Under the pieces are notes generated by a model that was not told the DNA's origin, did no database searches, and was given only the letters and a program-made list of their open reading frames with translations. Source: Actinomycetes bacterium (GTDB lineage: Bacteria > Actinomycetota > Thermoleophilia > Solirubrobacterales > Solirubrobacteraceae). From it: DNA of 8,004 nucleotides. Shown one piece after another: positions 5,756 through 8,004 of the stretch (positions are counted from its first letter, which is position 1; each line of letters opens with the position of its first letter). The translations under genes were made by a program, and so were the position numbers. The stretch is taken from the NCBI GenBank assembly GCA_023405705.1, contig JAEXXR010000189.1:1-8004 (forward strand), written 5' to 3'.

Positions 5756-7045
5756 GTGCTCGGGATCGATCGCGTCCCGCGTCCGAGGCGCCGGGACCGC
5801 GTCCCGACGCAGCCGCGCCCGGTCGAGCACCGCGTCCTGATCACCGCGACGCTCTGCCTGATCGCGATCGGCGCCGTGATGGTCTACAGCGCCTCCTCGG
5901 CGCGCAACCTGCTGGAGGGCTCCGGCGACGGGACCGCCTACCTGATCCGCTACGTCGGCCTCGGCGTGATCGCGCTCGTGGCGATGCACGTGATGTCGCG
6001 CCACGGCGTCGAGCTGATGCGCAAGCTGATGCCGCTGGTGCTGATCGGCTCCTTCGCCGCGCTCGTGCTCGTGCTGATCCCGGGCGTCGGCACCGAGGTC
6101 AACGGCGCCCGCTCGTGGCTGGGACCGGGCCTCTTCTCGCCGCAGCCCTCCGAGTTGATGAAGCTGGCGCTGATCCTCTACATGGCCCACTTCCTCGCCG
6201 CGCACCCGCGCAGGATCGAGACATTCAAGGGGATGATGAACCCGGTCGGCGTCGTCGCCGGACTCGCCTGCCTGCTGATCCTCGCCCAGCCCGACACCGG
6301 CACGACGCTCGTGATCGTCGGGATCGTCGCGGCGATCCTGATCGCGGCCGGCGTGCCGATGCGCTACCTCGGCTGGTGCGCCGCGGCCGGCGGGGTGCTC
6401 GTGCTGCTGCTGGCGGTCGTGCAGCCCTACCAGATGGAGCGCCTGACCTCGTTCATCGACCCGTGGGCCGACAAGGGCGGCGCCGGCTTCCAGTCGGTCC
6501 AGGGCCAGATCGCGCTCGGATCGGGCGGCTTCTTCGGCGTCGGGATCGGCCAGTCGGTGCAGAAGGTCTTCTACCTGCCCGAGGCCCACACCGACTTCAT
6601 CCTCGCCGTGATCGGCGAGGAGCTGGGATTGCTCGGCGTGACGGTCGTGATCGCGCTGTTCGGCCTGATCGTCTGGTCGGGGCTGCGGATCGCGCGGAGC
6701 GCGACGGATCAATATGCAAAGCTGCTGGCCACCGGCCTCACGGCCCTGATCGCATGCCAGGCAATCCTCAACATCTTCGTCGTGCTCGGGATGGCGCCCC
6801 TGACGGGCGTGCCGCTGCCGTTCGTCTCGTACGGACCGACCAACCTGATCGTGATCCTGAGCGCCGTCGGCCTGCTGCTGAACCTCGCCGACCGCAACCG
6901 CGCGTACATGCGGCTGGTCGACCCGGATCGCCGTCCGACCTCCGCCTCGCCGCGTGAGCGCGCCGACGCGGATCGTGATCGCCGCCGGCGGGACGGCGGG
7001 CCACGTGGTGCCGGCGCTGGCAGTCGCCGACGCGCTGCGGGCTGA
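5756..7045 (+). CDS. ftsW: SEDS-family peptidoglycan glycosyltransferase FtsW
   Basis: A polytopic membrane protein that polymerises lipid II into glycan strands at the septum, paired with FtsI. After a basic N-terminal region of about 25 residues come roughly ten membrane segments. Family motifs include GTEVNGARSWLG from 112, QPSELMKLALILY from 130, QPDTGTT at 178-184, RLTSFIDPWAD at 229-239, and PEAHTDF with Asp280, which corresponds to the essential Asp of SEDS polymerases. The motif after PLPFVSYG is unusual: PTNLI from Pro361, where GSS or GTS is common. The GTG is fixed by AGGAGG eight bases upstream. FtsW rather than RodA follows from the cluster position. The last 30 or so residues are Arg/Asp/Gly-rich with poor codon use, and they overlap the murG start by 92 bases. 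A one-base shift near 6915-6930 would instead end the protein at the TGA at 6955-6957, so the true C-terminus is uncertain. Confidence 0.95.
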   Translation: MLGIDRVPRPRRRDRVPTQPRPVEHRVLITATLCLIAIGAVMVYSASSARNLLEGSGDGTAYLIRYVGLGVIALVAMHVMSRHGVELMRKLMPLVLIGSFAALVLVLIPGVGTEVNGARSWLGPGLFSPQPSELMKLALILYMAHFLAAHPRRIETFKGMMNPVGVVAGLACLLILAQPDTGTTLVIVGIVAAILIAAGVPMRYLGWCAAAGGVLVLLLAVVQPYQMERLTSFIDPWADKGGAGFQSVQGQIALGSGGFFGVGIGQSVQKVFYLPEAHTDFILAVIGEELGLLGVTVVIALFGLIVWSGLRIARSATDQYAKLLATGLTALIACQAILNIFVVLGMAPLTGVPLPFVSYGPTNLIVILSAVGLLLNLADRNRAYMRLVDPDRRPTSASPRERADADRDRRRRDGGPRGAGAGSRRRAAG

Positions 7046-8004
7046 GGGCTGCGAGGTCGTCTTCGTCGGCGGTGAGCGGGCCGAGCGCGAGCTGGTCCCC
7101 GCGGCCGGATACGAGCTGCGGACGATCGCCGTCGAGGGGATCAGCCGCTCCAACCCGCTGAAGGCCGCGCGCGCCGTCGGCAAGGCGGTCGGCGGCGTCT
7201 TCGCGGCGCGCAGGATCCTGAAGGAGCTGAAGCCCGACGCCGTGATGGGCGGGGGCGGCTACGTCGCCGGCACCGTCGGCGCCGCGGCGGCGTCGCTGAA
7301 GATCCCGCTCGTGCTGACCGAGGCCGACAGCCACCTCGGCATCTCCAACAAGGCGCTCGCCCGCTTCGCGCGGCGCGTCTGCCTCGCCTTCCCGTTGGAC
7401 GGGCGCGAGGGGGAGACATATCTGGTGACGGGGCGCCCGGTGCCGCCGCCCGCGACCGACCTCGCCGCCGCGCGCGAGCGGTTCGGCGTGGCGGAGGGGG
7501 AGACGGTCGTGCTGATCTTCGGCGGATCGCTCGGCGCCCGCTCGATCAACACCGCCGCGCTGGAGGCGTTCGCGACCCCGCCGGCCGACGGCGTGCGCGT
7601 GCTGCACGCCGCCGGCAAGCGCGACTACGACAGCCTCGCCGCGCCCGGCGACCACTACGACCTGCGGCCCTACATCGACCGCTTCGGCGAGGCGCTGCTC
7701 GTCTGCGACCTCGTGATCGCCCGCTCCGGCGGCTCGATCTTCGAGGTCGCCGCCCACGGCAAGCCGGCGATCCTCGTCCCGTACCCGCACGCCGCCGCCG
7801 ATCACCAGACCGCCAACGCCCGCTGGATGGAGCGCCACGGCGCCGCCGTGATCGTCCCCGACGGCGAGCTCGACGCCGCGCGCCTGCTGTCCGAGACGAC
7901 CGCGCTGCTCGGCGACCGCGCGCGCCTGACCCAGATGGCCGCCGCCTCCGCCGCCCTGGCCCGCCCCGACGCCGCCGAGGCGATCGCGGCGGAGCTGCTC
8001 GCGG
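6954..8004 (+). CDS. murG: UDP-GlcNAc:lipid I N-acetylglucosaminyltransferase MurG (3' end outside window)
   Basis: A membrane-associated GT-B enzyme that adds GlcNAc to lipid I to make lipid II. The 350 residues seen cover almost the whole protein, since family members are about 350-370 long. The N-terminal domain has the glycine loop GGTAGHVVPA with His17; Ala in place of the second-loop Gly is common in Actinobacteria. A second glycine run, MGGGGY, lies at 98-103. The usual HEQN motif is replaced by TEADSHLG at 122-129. The C-terminal domain carries GGSLGARSIN with Ser192, RSGGSIFE at 257-264, and PYPHAAADHQTANA with Asp283, Gln285 and Asn288, which form the donor-binding region. The GTG at 6954 is the only sensible start, because the first beta strand (TRIVIAAGG) follows at once. 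No ribosome binding site precedes it. The start forms GTGA with a TGA in another frame, and it lies inside the annotated ftsW end. Confidence 0.95.
   Translation, partial: MSAPTRIVIAAGGTAGHVVPALAVADALRAEGCEVVFVGGERAERELVPAAGYELRTIAVEGISRSNPLKAARAVGKAVGGVFAARRILKELKPDAVMGGGGYVAGTVGAAAASLKIPLVLTEADSHLGISNKALARFARRVCLAFPLDGREGETYLVTGRPVPPPATDLAAARERFGVAEGETVVLIFGGSLGARSINTAALEAFATPPADGVRVLHAAGKRDYDSLAAPGDHYDLRPYIDRFGEALLVCDLVIARSGGSIFEVAAHGKPAILVPYPHAAADHQTANARWMERHGAAVIVPDGELDAARLLSETTALLGDRARLTQMAAASAALARPDAAEAIAAELLA

Noticed and set aside
4409..7183. Very long open frame on the minus strand (924 codons) across murD, ftsW and the start of murG
   Set aside because: It is antisense to three clearly conserved genes and encodes an Arg/Asp/Gln/His-rich sequence without recognisable domains; it is a mirror of the G/C-ending codons on the other strand.

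Overview
The window is a stretch of the division and cell wall (dcw) gene cluster from a very GC-rich bacterium. All genes lie on the + strand and are packed end to end, so this looks like one long operon. The proteins look actinobacterial: MurG has the GGTAGH glycine loop, MurE has the DNPRSEDP motif of meso-diaminopimelate ligases, and GTG starts are frequent. My best guess is a deep-branching actinobacterium of the Thermoleophilia/Solirubrobacterales (Conexibacter-like) type. That guess rests on general resemblance and was not tested.

Layout: (1) 1-237, the C-terminal tail of an upstream gene, extremely rich in Thr and Gly, in the position where ftsL normally sits. (2) 234-1910, ftsI, the septal transpeptidase. 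(3) 1911-1960, the only real intergenic gap, holding a possible -10 box for a leaderless murE transcript. (4) 1961-3457, murE. (5) 3462-4430, mraY. (6) 4427-5752, murD. (7) 5756-7045, ftsW, preceded by a clear AGGAGG ribosome binding site. (8) 6954 to the window end, murG, lacking only its last few residues. Three starts sit on GTGA or GTGA-like junctions (ftsI, murD, murG), which suggests translational coupling.

Together the genes cover most of lipid II synthesis and its use at the septum. MurD and MurE add D-Glu and meso-DAP to the UDP-MurNAc peptide. MraY moves the phospho-MurNAc-pentapeptide onto undecaprenyl phosphate, and MurG adds GlcNAc to give lipid II. FtsW polymerises the glycan and FtsI crosslinks it. 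The step between MurE and MraY (MurF, addition of D-Ala-D-Ala) is missing from its usual place.

I see no undescribed system here. The points most worth checking are the missing murF, the 92-nt ftsW/murG overlap that may reflect a frameshift, a sharp burst of AGA arginine codons confined mainly to ftsI, and the candidate leaderless promoter before murE. I saw no RNA gene, mobile element, CRISPR array or convincing terminator.
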